64,000 nt of DNA from Ctenosaura bakeri (GCA_948474755.1 CAOLHI010000073.1:682001-746000), one strand, 5' to 3'. Numbered from the stretch's first letter, positions 45,529 through 56,945 are shown. The notes: generated from the sequence alone by a model not told the origin. Program-made: numbers and translations.

Positions 45529-47189
45529 AATGCTGTTGACATTTAAATAGAAGGACAGTACATTTTGCTATCATGGGTTACCATACAGAGTGAAAGCCCA
45601 TCATCAGGTGAGTTGTGTGCTGGCTCATGCTCTCCAGATGCTGTTAACAGGACCTGCTACTCTCTCTGCTGATGGATCTTCATATGTACCGATATTCAAA
45701 CAGACGACTGTTCTCTGACAGACATCTGTCTTCTATACAGAAAGATACAAGGCATATCTGTCTGTATTCATAGAAAATGAGGGAAGAAATGCCATCAGTA
45801 CACAGGTGCCAAGGCCAGTAGACCTAAATTTCCCAGAGCTGTAATTTTCCCAGAGCAAACAGCTCCATCTAGACCGGAGAAGCACACTGTGGAAGGAATA
45901 GCCCTTTCTTATACTGCCACAGCATGGCATTAGCAAAAACAACACAGTGCTGGCTTCCAGGAAGTGCATAATATTTTACTACAGGAAAATCTGTGGGCAA
46001 GTGTTGTGACAAGCCAACCGTCTGTTGTAAGCTGCCTCAGACTGCTCATTTCTGTCTGCAAAGCCTATTATTCAAGACCTTGTCTTTTTCTTTCTTTCTT
46101 TTCTTATGAACACTGATTTTAATGTATTTTCTTTGGGTGGTGCTTGGCAGCAGAAGGAAATTGGCTCGAAGGAAAAGGAATGGCTCTCCATAGACTTTCC
46201 CCTCAGCCTGTATTTATTGGGAGGCTTTGGCCTAGGGCTCTCAGAGGGAGTTCAATCTCCACTTTACTGCTGAACCAACATCTGAAAAGTAAAGCAATTG
46301 TTTAGTAAAACACACTTCACATTACAGAAATTGCAAACATTACAGGTGCATTACAGGTGCAAACATTACAGGTGAATGCAAACATTCACATTACAGGTTG
46401 CAAACGAAAACACCTGCTTTCTTCTCTACCAGCAAGCATAATTGCCGCAGATGCCAGGTAAGTAATAAGGGCTAAATACCACTTTTTTTCACCTTCAACC
46501 CAAATGAAGGGAGCCAAGCCAGAGGATTATGGGAAATGGAAAGTATGCAAAGTTGGCTGCCTCTCAAAGTGGGCAAGGGACTATGAATCACATGCTTCCC
46601 TTTCTGTTGACCTGTGGAATTCTGAATTTGGCAGCCTATTGGTGTTACAAGCACAGAAGTACTATGTCAACTCTTCCAGATTGGCATGCTGCTGATTTGT
46701 TGGCACTTCTACATAATCATCAAGGAAATATTCTAAAAGATGTCTTATCTGTAGTGAGGCAATCTGGCTAGATCTTGAAGAGCAAAAGACAGACAGAGCT
46801 TATTTATGAAGTAATTATAAACAAAAGCCATATCTCCTACATCGTGTGCAAATAGATCATGTTTTCTGTCCTGCTGGTGTAGAATTTATCTATGTTTGGA
46901 AATTGCCTTTGTCCCAAACTGGTGGGATATAAATTAAATAAATAAATAAAGCAGGAGAAAGGGAAACAATTGGATGGGTTGTTTCTGCTTGAACACCAAA
47001 CAAGATTTGGAAAATACATAAAGAAGAAAAGGAACATTAATTTTTTAAAAAATAATCAGACTTCCTGTCAGACATCCCTGCCCTTCCCAGCTTCCCTATC
47101 TTGAATTGGCTTAGATATAACCAAAATAAGGAGGTTGAATGATTCTGTCTTGTGGATATTCTTTTAGAACTCACAATCATCTGCCCTTA
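45529..47189. other. Stretch with little recognised
   Basis: A short cluster of GCATTACAGGTGCAAACATT-type units (46335-46402) is a small imperfect tandem repeat. The words GGGATATAAATTAAATAAAT at 46924 look like the 3' end of an L2- or SINE-type repeat. No gene is seen. Confidence 0.4.
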
Positions 47190-47396
47190 CAACAAGTCAT
47201 TGTTGTTGTTGTGTACCTTCAAGTTGTTTCCAACTTATGGTGACCTTAAGGCAAACCTATCACAGGGTTTTCTGGGGCTGAGAATATGTGATCCACCTAA
47301 GCTCACCCAGAGGGTTTCCATGGCCAAGTGGAGAACCGAACCCTGGTCTCCAGCATCATAGTCCAACACTCAGACCACTACCCCATGCTAGCTCTC
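47190..47396 (-). mobile_element. tRNA-derived SINE (CAAC-tail family), complete
   Basis: On the minus strand it reads AGCTAGCATGGGGTAGTGG (A-box side), GGTTCGGTTCTCC (B box), ATGGAAACCCTCTGGGTGAG and CACCATAAGTTGGAAACAAC, and it ends in ACAACAACAACAA. The pieces are collinear with the other copies in this window, so this is the cleanest reference copy here. Confidence 0.8.
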
Positions 47397-49754
47397 ACGA
47401 TAAATTAAACCAGTTTATTACAATTTTGTTTAGCCATCAGTGGATATCAGTTTACAAGATTTATGCTGTGCAAAAAAGAATTGTTCCATGCCTTGAGGAT
47501 GGAGATGATACATCGTAAGAGGGGAAAGGATATTCTCTTTGCAAGTGGATGACTATCAGTTTAAGACATAATGGGGGAAAAGTGATCAGGTTGTTCCTGC
47601 AGTAATCTTAGCTTTCAGTTGATGCTGACAACACAGAAAGCTTTAGGTCCATTTCATGGATTCCATTGTAATTCTGAACATGTTGCTTTACTGCTTACCA
47701 TCCCATCCTTAAAATGGGGCCAAGATTGGGAGGAATTTAGATCCCATAGCTGCCCAAAGTAGGGATTTGCTGACATTTCAACAGCATAACATTTTATGGT
47801 ACACACAGATCTTTTCCTTTTGAAAAGCTTTACAAAACTAATACCAGGTGAAGACATGGTATAAATCATAAACAAACAGCCAAGTTAGGGCTGCTGAATT
47901 TTCTGTCTTTCTTGGAATTGTCTCTTTGCAGTTCATCAGCTTTTATAGCAGAGATTTAGGAGAGCTAAAGACTTAACTCCAGATAAAAGTTGTGGATATT
48001 GTGCTAAATCAAGGGAGCTACTCTTACAGTACCCTTTCTTGGCTGGGAGTCAAAGGGAGGGATTTGGATACTTTATTTCAGCTGAAAGGCTCGGTTGACT
48101 TGTTACTCAGTTATAATAGAAGACAACTATTGGAAACAGTTTCTTTACCCTATCAAAAAAGGGCTGCAATAAATCCTAATAAGACATCCATCCTAAGATA
48201 AATGTTCTGTTTTTCCACTAGGAACTTGGCTCCTGTCTCCAGTGGAGTAAGCAGAGGCCCCAAAGCCATTTCTAGAAACACATCAACATTGCCTCACAAT
48301 ATGCGATGCACAACACATGAATGCACACACACACACACCACAGTCCCCACATAAAGATCTTAAGTATATTCAAAGAGCACTCTTTTTTATGTTAGGTCAG
48401 CTATGTGTGTTTGTGTGTGCCTATACCTCTGTGTTGTGGTTATGAGATGAGTGGAGGATATGAACAAAAAAACCCCAGCCTGTTTATATTCACAGTACTG
48501 CCGACATGGGATGTTACCCGGGAGCAGTCTGGCTGATGTAAAGGAACCTACATAAGTGCAGACTTACTAAGTTCTCACTGATTCAGTAAGTATACTCTAG
48601 TTAAATATATCCTACTGGATTTATTCATCTGAGAACACACAACCATAAACAAGGTAGTTCATGTATGCATCTCCTATCCTTAGAGAGGTAGTGAATTCTG
48701 TAATTAGTTGCACAATGGTGGGATCTAGAGAAATTATGCTAGCATATATTTACACTACATTAAAAGTGCCTCATCCTAAATCTTAACTCAACCCAATATT
48801 TGTGCCTCCCCCCACAGACAGATCCATACAAGAGAAAGAAGGCACAGGGGCTCTGTATGTTCATTGCACCAGGTATCAACTTCAGAGGGGAGAGTGGGAA
48901 TGGTAGTAGCAGCCTGACATCCTTTGAGAATAATCCATGAGTAGCTATAAGGTCTAAGGGAACTGCTGCAGAAACCAGAAATGAAATTTCAAGATCATAA
49001 CTGTGATGGTGACCAACAGCAATTCACAAAGGGGTTGCTGTGGTCTACTAGTTTTTGTCTCTCAGTGCTCAGCCAACTTCCTTACTGGAAAATGTTGCAA
49101 CAGGTGGTGTGTGCTACTAGCCCAGCACCAGGAAGGTATGGAAATGAAGAATGGCAAGCAGTACCCAGAATAACCTGCTAGCATTTCTAGGAGTTAGCAT
49201 GAGTATAGCAAAAGCAGACAAATCCCAGTCTTTCTTCCAGTCACAAGACAATATTTTAGCACTGTGCATTGATAGATTAGGGAAAATAAACTGTACAGAG
49301 AATATGCCCATTTCCTCCTTAAAAAGGCCAGTATCCTTTTTACCCATGCCCTTTTTACGAAGCGAAGGAGGAGGAGGAGGAGGAGGGGCATATTCAGGTT
49401 TATATTTAGCTAAATTAGGCTTACATTTTGTTCTGCTATCATCCGACCTCCAGTTCCCTAGAGGCTCAGGTTCTCCTTTTGTTGTATGATTTTCTGTTTT
49501 GTTTTGTTTTGTTTCAGGTGTTTGTTTGTTTGTGTTTATCTCATTCTCATTGCACATTAGGATTCCTTTCAGTCACTTTTTTTCAGTTTACTGTATTGAT
49601 GTGAGGTTGCGAAAATTGCCACATGTGTTTTTATTTTCTGTTACACTTCTCATCATTAGAAATGTCAGTCTTAACTGGTTTCATCCTTACACACCAAATC
49701 AAAATGCTCCCCCCCTCAAAAAAAAAAAATTCTTATACAAGGAGGTGAGAATTT
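47397..49754. other. Stretch with little recognised
   Basis: It contains a short (CA)n at 48326-48339 and a (GGA)n run at 49366-49386. The open frames at 49117-49557 overlap on both strands and lack domains. No gene is seen. Confidence 0.4.
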
Positions 49755-49822
49755 CCTTCCTTCCTTCCTTCCTTCCTTCCTTCCTTCCTTCCTTCCTTCC
49801 TTCCTTCCTTCCCTCCTTCCTT
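49755..49822. repeat. (TTCC)n microsatellite
   Basis: About 17 TTCC units with one CCC interruption near the end. Confidence 0.95.
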
Positions 49823-50195
49823 GTCTTGGAGACAGTTTTGAATTTGTAAAACTGAGTTTTGTGCGTTTCTGTAAATGGACAAAATTTAAAACTACCACAA
49901 CTGCTGCCTTCTTGAAAAGACAATTAAAATGTAAGACACCTTCGATAGGCTGTTAGAATTTTTGTGAGCAGTTGGCTTTTTTTGTTTGATCTGTGTTGTG
50001 TGTTTAAATTCATAAAGGATAAAGATGCTAAAGTCAGTTTTGTGCAAATTGTGAAAAGCCCGGCAGTGAAGAAATCACACTTGGTGCCTCACTCTCATGA
50101 TAGAAAAGGAGGTTTATGAAGTTTTCCATGGATTGGGATAACCCTGACAGGCTATCTTACTGTGCCAGGTTAGCCTGTCTCCACTATACACAAGA

Positions 50196-50342
50196 TGATA
50201 TTATGTGCCTCCAAGTCAATTCTGACTTATGAACTAAATCTATTCTAGTGTTTTCTTGGCAAAGTTTATGTAAGGGAGGTTTGGCATTGCCTACCTCTAG
50301 GGCTGACAGAGTGGGACTTGTGCAAGATGACCCAGTGGGTTT
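50196..50342 (-). mobile_element. tRNA-derived SINE (CAAC-tail family), partial
   Basis: It carries the 3' two-thirds of the same SINE as at 47190: AAACCCACTGGGTCATC, CAGCCCTAGAGGTAGGC and CATAAGTCAGAATTGACTTG on the minus strand. The tRNA head is missing. Confidence 0.7.
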
Positions 50343-50487
50343 CTAATAAATTATTTACTGTTAACAAAACATTTCTGTTACTTCCTAAGATCCCTATTTC
50401 TCCTTTGCTCTATAATGGTCCCTATGCTTTCTATGCTGGATAAAAAAAATGGGAAGAGCTGCTTCATGTTTATACAGTGAAAGGCAG

Positions 50488-50489
<2 letters not shown>

Positions 50490-50544
<55 letters not shown>

Positions 50545-50578
50545 AATCTCAATTTCAATCTCAATCTCTCTCTCTCAC
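50490..50578. repeat. (TC)n tract with (ATCTCA) interruption
   Basis: An uninterrupted TC run is followed by CAATCTCAATTTCAATCTCA units, TC again and then CACACGCACACA. Confidence 0.95.
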
Positions 50579-51330
50579 ACGCACACATACACACAACTCA
50601 TCTACCTTCTAAGTAAAGTAAATGCAAGACCCTGGGCCCATCCAGAAGCATTTCTCTGAAATTTTCTTCTCCTTTGAATTTTTCCCTGGACAGCTATTGC
50701 TTTTCTAGGCAATTGCTCTCCACAACATGTAACAGTCACCTCAGTCTAGCAACCACCTGCACAACTCATACACCTGATTGAGTTTGTCACTTGTCAAACA
50801 GCACTCTGCACCTCCAAACAGGTCATCACCCCAACCCAACATCCAGCCATCTGTTCAGATTGCTGTGTATATCCAACACTCTTCTGCTGTCCATGTAATA
50901 GCCTTTCACTCACTTATTCACTCGCTCGCTGGTTAACAGGAAGGAGACTAGCAAGCTCTCATGGCCCTAGACTGGCATATTATACAGGAAATATAGAAGG
51001 CAGGAGTGAAATACTTCTTCCTTTGATACCTTTTCCTTTTTAACACTGGCTTGCTGAGATGGAAAAAGCCCAACATCCAATCCTCCGTTGTTTTTACATT
51101 GCACAGATAGTTATCCACTGATTATCCTGTTGATTATCTGGATTATACTGCTGTCTCATTTTATGCTTATTTCAACATGTCATGATTTTCTACATGAATC
51201 TTGCTTTTGCTTCAAAGTTCTTTGTTTGCTTCATCCACAGCTCTGGCTCTCCCATCCCATTCTACTCCTGGCAACAAAACTTCATGTCAGTAGACAAGAA
51301 CAATTTCAGAAACAGTAAAGTCACATAGTC
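50579..51330. other. Stretch with no recognised feature
   Basis: Apparently single-copy AT-rich DNA. No gene is seen. Confidence 0.5.
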
Positions 51331-51333
51331 ATC

Positions 51334-51811
51334 GGCCCTTTTCACATGGGGTAATTAAAACGGGGCAGTGCGACCTCTAACGGAGGTCGTACACACCGTG
51401 GAGTGGACTGGGGCAGACTACTTTAGCGTAGTTCCACACCCCAAACTGCTCTGAAGCAACCGGAAGTGGTGGCACCGCGTGTTTTTTAAAAACTTCTTTT
51501 AAGAGGTTTTTAAAAAGCATGGAGCATGCAGCCCCATGCAGCTCCATCACAGTGCCTCGGTGTAGATTTGCAGGCACGCACAAGTGCGTGCCTGCAGATC
51601 TGCCGGAGGCGGGCTTCCGGCTGGCGAGCTTCTTCGGTTGGTGGAGAGCCTCCGTCAGCCATAAGCCACCATTTTGGATGCCGCAGGACGCCGCAGGAGT
51701 GTGGAGCAGCAAACTCGCCCTGCTCTGCGTGGTGACGGACTTACCTGGCTGCCGGTAAGCTCCATTTCAGCACATTTTCCCCCATTTCTCCCTCCACATG
51801 TGAAAAGGGCC
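51334..51811 (+). mobile_element. Palindromic TIR element F (Harbinger-like, non-autonomous)
   Basis: The ends GGCCCTTTTCACATG and CATGTGAAAAGGGCC are perfect 15 bp inverted repeats. The flanking triplets ATC and ATT differ by one base. The interior is collinear with D: GCGACCTCTAACGGAGGTCG, hairpin 1 (about 51482-51520), hairpin 2 (51563-51601, stem AGATTTGCAGGCACGCA), and GCCACCATTTTGGATGCCG. It has no transposase. Overlapping open frames on both strands are by-products of the hairpins. Confidence 0.72.
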
Positions 51812-51814
51812 ATT

Positions 51815-53524
51815 ACCAAATTAGCTGAACTAGGACAAGTTAGTGAAGACTTCAGTTGCTTTATCTCAATGAGATGGTTACTCAACTTCAGCTGGGTATG
51901 GCCCACAGTGACCATGTGACCCTGTTCTATGTATGCTGACTCAGGATTGTAGATTCATACCACCCACAGCCAAGGGCTCCTGCAGTGATCAGTATGGTTC
52001 TAGCCATTTTCTGTGTGAAGTTGCCAACTTTTTCTTTTATTTTAGCATTGCTCTTGAGCTTCAAAAGCTGATTGCTAGACAGCTGTTCCTAATAGCATGG
52101 AAAAGCTAGGATGGAGGAAACTGCGCCTGTTATTTTCCTTCCTGCCATGCTACTGAAAAAAGAACCAAAAAATTAGCAAACATTTCTTGACTATGGCTTT
52201 CTAGACTGTCAGAAGAGCTACTTTTGGTGGCTTTAGCTCCCCAGAATTTCCCAGCCAGTATGGCCACAGCCAGCTTGGACATGCAGGCTGGGGGATTATA
52301 GGAGTTGTACTCCCCAGAAGCATTATTTTCTGAACTCTAGAGTACCTCACCATTAGCAGTGCTATTCAGTGCCAGCCTTATTGATTCAGCTGTTGTCAGC
52401 ACTGCAGTAAAAATCAGCTGTCTGCATACCCTAGCTCTCTTCAACACAGGTTTTTTTTAATAGGAGGGATGGTCTCTTTCCAGGCTTTGAGGTCTCCATC
52501 TTGCCTACAATGGCCACTTGAAGACTAGCAAAGGTTGAAAAGGTCAAGGAAGCTTCTATCAGCCAGTAATCCTCTTCATTGCTGATGTCAGGGCTTCATG
52601 AAGTGGAAGATAGAGGAGGGGAGATGGATAACCAGGTCTGCTGGGCAAATTCAAGCAGCTAGCCTCATCAATGACCCAAGGAGCTATGGGGTAAAAGTGG
52701 GGCAAGAAGCAGGTTGGCTGAATGGATGCACAAATGGAGCCAAACTACAACAGACTTCTACCCAAGTGAGGCTGTTGTGCACACAAACACACACTCTGTC
52801 TGCTGCTTTATTACATCTTGGAAGTGTGTCTCATCCTAGCCTCGTCTCCTAGATATCCACTGACATAGACTGGCCTTGGAACTTTTTGTATGAAGTCTGG
52901 GGTGACCAGCAACAAAGTAGGAGAGGGTTCATGTATTTTTAATATTTGGCTTTTGAAGAAGGAACTTTGCCTAGTGTAGCTTGGCATGCTACTACACCAG
53001 CTTAAATCCCTTTCCTATACACAACTACAGAAGGTGCAGATGCCCTGTATGCTTTTCACTACCTCCACATCTGTGCCTGTGCTGCTCCACTGCATTACTA
53101 CTCCGCGTACAGAGCCTGATATATGCTTAGTTGTATAACCAGGCTACATGGCTAAGATTCAGAGCTTGGAAAAGTCCCCTTACTCTTGATCTACAGTTTT
53201 CCGAATCTTTGAATGACAACCTTGGCAAGGAGATTCTCGATACTAAAGGCCAAAACAGAAGCTTTTCCAAGGTCTATTAGGATCATTCCATAAGCAGAAG
53301 GAGAGGTATGTCATTGGCCATGCTCTTTGGGACTAATAAATGCTATGTTATGAATTTCTCCCCTGTCTGTTATTGTTACTTGTTCAATAAGAATGGGAAG
53401 TTCTGTTCCCATCACCACCACCATCGTCATTTGCAATTTAAACTTTTTGTTGCCAGTGGCCAGGCCACCCAGAAGACAAGCTTCACCAGATGAGTGCTGT
53501 GGCACTTTGAGTCATTCCAGAAAT
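51815..53524. other. Stretch with little recognised
   Basis: At 52225-52330 the words CCCAGAATTTCCCAGCCAG and TTATAGGAGTTGTACTCCCC suggest an eroded fold-back repeat. The rest is unassigned. No gene is seen. Confidence 0.4.
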
Positions 53525-53890
53525 CAACTGAAGGATGACCAAGATGATCAAAGGCCTGGAAACCAAATTATATGAGGAACAACTTAAGGAGCTGTGTGTG
53601 TTTAGCCTGGAGAAGACTGAGAAGGGACACAATAGCCATTTTTAAATATTGGAAGGATGTAGAAGGTGGAACAAGTTTGTTTTCTGCTGCTCCAGAGACT
53701 AAAACATGAACCAATGTATTCAAATCATAAGAAAAGTGATTCCACTTAAACGTTGGGAAGGACTTCTTTACTGTAAGAACTTTTGACAGTGAAATGGGCT
53801 GCCATGGGAGGTGGGTATGGGCTCTCCATCTTCGGAGGTCTTTGTCGGGACCTCCGCGGCCCCAGACGCAGCACCCGAGGAGGAGGACGA

Positions 53891-54010
53891 TCCGGTCTCC
53901 TCGCGAGTAGCGGTGGCGGATCCGGTCTCCTCGCGAGTAGCGGCGGAGGATCTGGTCTCCTCGCGAGTAGTGGCGGAGGATCCAGTCTCCTCGCGAGTAG
54001 CGGCGGAGGC
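53891..54010. repeat. 30 bp minisatellite, four units, inside the LTR
   Basis: Units of the form TCCGGTCTCCTCGCGAGTAG plus CGGCGGAGGA occur at 53891, 53921, 53951 and 53981, each with one to three changes. In one frame the unit encodes PVSSRVAAED. Confidence 0.9.
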
Positions 54011-54483
54011 CTCCGGCGCCGGGAACAGCTGCCCGGACGCCGTCGAGGCCACCGCCACCGCAGAGGAGGCTATGGAGCCACCTGCCGCTACGGGAGGTCG
54101 TCCCGAGCCCGCCTGCCCTGACGTCGCTGAAGACACCGACGGAGCCGGCGCTGCAGAAGAGAGTCGCCCGGAGGTCGCTGGGCTGCCGCTCACCCGCAGG
54201 CCCGATCCGGAGGAGCCTGATGGCCTCCCTCCCACGTTCTCGCAGCGGCGGCAGGCCAAGGAGGCTGCCCGCCGCTCCCGCCGGTTGCTGGAGCGTCAGC
54301 GGCAGGCTGAGGGCTCGCAGCTGGCTAAGGATGCTCAGCTGTGAGCCCGGCTGAGGGCTCCCAGCTGTGCAGCAGCTTCAGGATTGGCTGGCGCCGGCGC
54401 CAGGCTCCTACTTTAGAGCCAGAGGGAGCCAAGTTCAGCACGGAGCAACAACCAACGGCTCTCCGTGTGTTGCCCGTCAGTGC

Positions 54484-54580
54484 TGCTGCCTTGTTCCTGC
54501 CTTGTTCCTGCTTTGCTCCTGCCTTGCTCCTGCCTGCCTTGCCCCTGCTGCGGTCCCGCCTCGTTCCTGCTGAGACTCTG
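54484..54580. repeat. CCTTGTTCCTGC-type short repeat inside the LTR
   Basis: Six to eight imperfect units of 11-13 bases (CTTGTTCCTGC, TTTGCTCCTGC, CTTGCTCCTGC and similar) in a pyrimidine-rich tract. Confidence 0.7.
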
Positions 54581-55002
54581 CTCGGAAGCCTTGCCAGCCA
54601 GCTTAACCCTTCGTTGCCCGGGTGAGGAAAACCCTTTCTTTTCGTTCCTGTTTACCGCCTGAAGTAAGGCTTGCTTTAGTTTTGCGGTGACTCTGCTGGC
54701 TGAGGCTTCCGGGACGCCAGCCTCGGCCTGAGCCAGACCCGAGCCTGCCCGGCCCCGCCCAGCTGCCGACAGTCTTTAAGCAAAGGTTGGGTCTGCATCT
54801 TTTAGGAGTACTGTAGCTGTATATTCTTGTATGGCAGGGAATTGGACGATATGGCTCTTGTTGTCCCTGGCAATTCTAAGATTCCATGATTCTATGACTG
54901 CTTAATCGCCACAGAACTGGAAGGTATCAGTTTGATGCCTGAACCTGTTGAGAAGACTCCGGAGACCCTTTACTTTTCTTGTGTTTTACAGCTGTAATTT
55001 TA

Positions 55003-55595
55003 TCTGGTTGTTGTTGTTTGCCTTCAAGTCATTTCTGACTCATGGTGACCTCAAAGCAAACTTACCACAGAGTTTTCTTGGTGAGATTTGGGCCCTTTCT
55101 GCAGCATATCTGGGTCTGGGGTCATCCCAGTGTTGCCTCAGCAATGGCTTTGCCAAGATGGGAGCATGAACGCCAACGCTCCCCTTCACACTGCACTGAG
55201 GCAGGAAGCGTGGGCATTGCACTTCCAGGACCTCCGCAGTGAAGGTAAGTATGGATGCATGTTGGGAGGGCAGTGTGATCACAGGTGGTTGACAGGGAAA
55301 ACCCATCAATGATTTGCAATGCAATTGCACTGCTTGGGGAGGAGAGAAGGACAGGACCATAACAACATTGGCATAAGTATCATCACAGTCCTATCCTTCT
55401 CCTGTTCCTATGGCAGGTTGGGAGGGTGGAACAGAAAGGGCCTTGTTCAGAGGGCAACTGCCTTTGCCTTCCTTTCTGGCTGAGCGTGGGACATGCCCAA
55501 GGTCCATCAATGAGTTTCCATGGCTGAGCAGAGATTCAAATCCTTTTCTCCAGAATTCTAGCTTAAAGTCACATTACTAGACCATGCTAGCTCTT
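55003..55595 (-). mobile_element. tRNA-derived SINE (CAAC-tail family) split by element G
   Basis: The 3' part lies at 55003-55090 (complement of TTGTTGTTGTTTGCCTTCAA and TGACTCATGGTGACC). The head lies at 55443-55595, including CAGAGATTCAAATCC (B box, inverted) and ATGCTAGCTCTTG. Removing G with one TTG restores GAGATTTGTTCAGAGG, as expected for this SINE. Confidence 0.8.
55091..55442. mobile_element. Palindromic TIR element G (Harbinger-like, non-autonomous)
   Basis: The ends GGCCCTTTCTGC and ACAGAAAGGGCC are inverted repeats. A perfect TTG duplication (55088-55090 and 55443-55445) interrupts a SINE whose uninterrupted sequence is known from other copies, so the insertion limits are certain to the base. 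The interior is less GC-rich than the other members and non-coding. Confidence 0.78.
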
Positions 55596-55670
55596 GACTG
55601 AATCTGGACTCACTTTTAAAAGTGATTTTTTAAAAATTAAAGAATGCCCAGGTTGTTGTTTTTTAAAAAA

Positions 55671-55680
55671 AGAAAGGAAA

Positions 55681-55771
<91 letters not shown>
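55671..55771. repeat. (GAAA)n microsatellite
   Basis: About 24 uninterrupted GAAA units after an A-rich lead-in; length-variable by nature. Confidence 0.97.
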
Positions 55772-55772
<1 letters not shown>

Positions 55773-56945
55773 CTGCTGCCTTCCTCAGGACTCTAGAATA
55801 TGGCATCCCATGAATATGATTAATGAATAAATAAATAATACTTTAGGTACTTGGATTTTATAACAAACATCTTCAGTTTCCTCTTATTGAAAAATGGTAA
55901 TCCAGCTCCCCGGCACCCAATCAGCACATGCCTCCTGATTTTGCTTCTGTCCAGCCTTGTATTAGTGTGTGTGTGCATGTGTGCATATGTTTTCCTGAGG
56001 TTACCTGTCACAGAGAGATCTTTCAACTAGAATCTGTAGCACATATGGTTTTAAGCTAGGCATTAATTGCAAATGTTTAGAGTGTCAAGCATGTGATTAA
56101 TGCTCAGGATTTTAATTGAAATGAATCAGATTTCCTAAAATCGCCTTTCCTTTCCTGATGTAAGACTTTTTGGGGGGGATAAAAGGATTTAGGAAAGGCA
56201 GGGAATAAAATGAAATAAAAGGGTCCACATTCTAACTGGGTGTAAAAAAGCATAACTTAATTGAATTCATCTTATTTACATCTCCTGGAGAACTGGTCTA
56301 AATCCTGCAGGCTCTGTAAAAAAATAATAATAATAGTAATAAATAATACCATAATAGTGACCTTGCATGGTTCCTTATTAACAAACATAGCTGCAAGGAT
56401 TTTGCAAAGATGATTAACTCTACTCCCTCTTATTATTCAGCATCATGTTTAATGTCATTTTAATTTCACTAAGAATAATCCTTCTCAAAAATTTCTGGGT
56501 TTTGGCTAGCACACCCATCCTCCTGCATTTTGCTCTGTAAAATGCAGAGTTTTGTTGTAACCATTCTTTAACCTTTTGTTACACTGCGGCATTTCCTTTC
56601 TCTCCAGCCTGGGCAATAATGCAGCCACTGCCGCCTTTTCCATCCCCTATGATCCTTCTACATGACTCTGAAAAAGGAAGGCACAAATTCTTAAGCTTCT
56701 CTTCTGACCTCACACCACAGGTGGTATGGATCTCTTCACTGAATTGGCCTTAAGACTAGCCCAAAGAAGCGTCAGTTCTTTGAAACCCTTGGGGTTTGCT
56801 AGGGTTTGCCAGTTGCTGTCATCTCCCTGTCCACTTGTTCCACTGTTGGGGTGGGGTGGGGCTATTTGTAGTAATTTATTAGATCTGCACTAGGGCTCTT
56901 CCATTTTAAAAAAATGGATGTAGTTTGCTGCAATGATTATATGGT
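55772..56945. other. Non-repetitive stretch with candidate conserved block at 56040-56480
   Basis: No gene is recognised. The block 56040-56480 holds GGCATTAATTGCAAATG (a homeodomain-like word next to an octamer-like one), GTGATTAATGCTCAGG, TTTTAATTGAAATGAATCAG and TTATTATTCAGCATCATG, with no repeat family. By eye it resembles developmental non-coding elements. Confidence 0.3.

Larger units (their letters stand above)
53843..54771. mobile_element. Solo LTR (929 bp) with perfect 5 bp target duplication
   Basis: The element starts TGTCGGGACC and ends GCTGCCGACA, so it has TG..CA ends with a 6 bp inverted repeat TGTCGG/CCGACA. GTCTT flanks it on both sides (53838-53842 and 54772-54776). A 5 bp duplication fits Ty3/gypsy-type or class III endogenous-retrovirus LTRs. 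The inside is GC-rich, with four 30 bp minisatellite units and a TTGTTCCTGCC-type repeat. The 177-codon frame 53811-54344 begins in the CR1 and crosses the boundary, so it is not a natural gene. Orientation is not fixed. Confidence 0.8.
53525..54898 (+). mobile_element. CR1 LINE 3' fragment split by a solo LTR
   Basis: Left part (53525-53842): MIKGLETKLYEEQLKELCVF-like C-terminal ORF2 text and AAPETKT. Right part (54777-54898): TAAGCAAAGGTTGGGTCTGC, GGCAGGGAATTGGAC and a CCATGATTCTATGA tail. With the LTR and one GTCTT removed the two parts join as a normal CR1 3' end. Confidence 0.82.

Noticed and set aside
49117..49557. 146-codon minus-strand frame with a proline run
   Set aside because: The run is the complement of a (GGA)n microsatellite; no homology is recognisable.
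49699..49923. KEGRKEGR repeat protein
   Set aside because: A translation of the (TTCC)n microsatellite.
55594..55830. KKERKKER repeat protein
   Set aside because: A translation of the (GAAA)n microsatellite.
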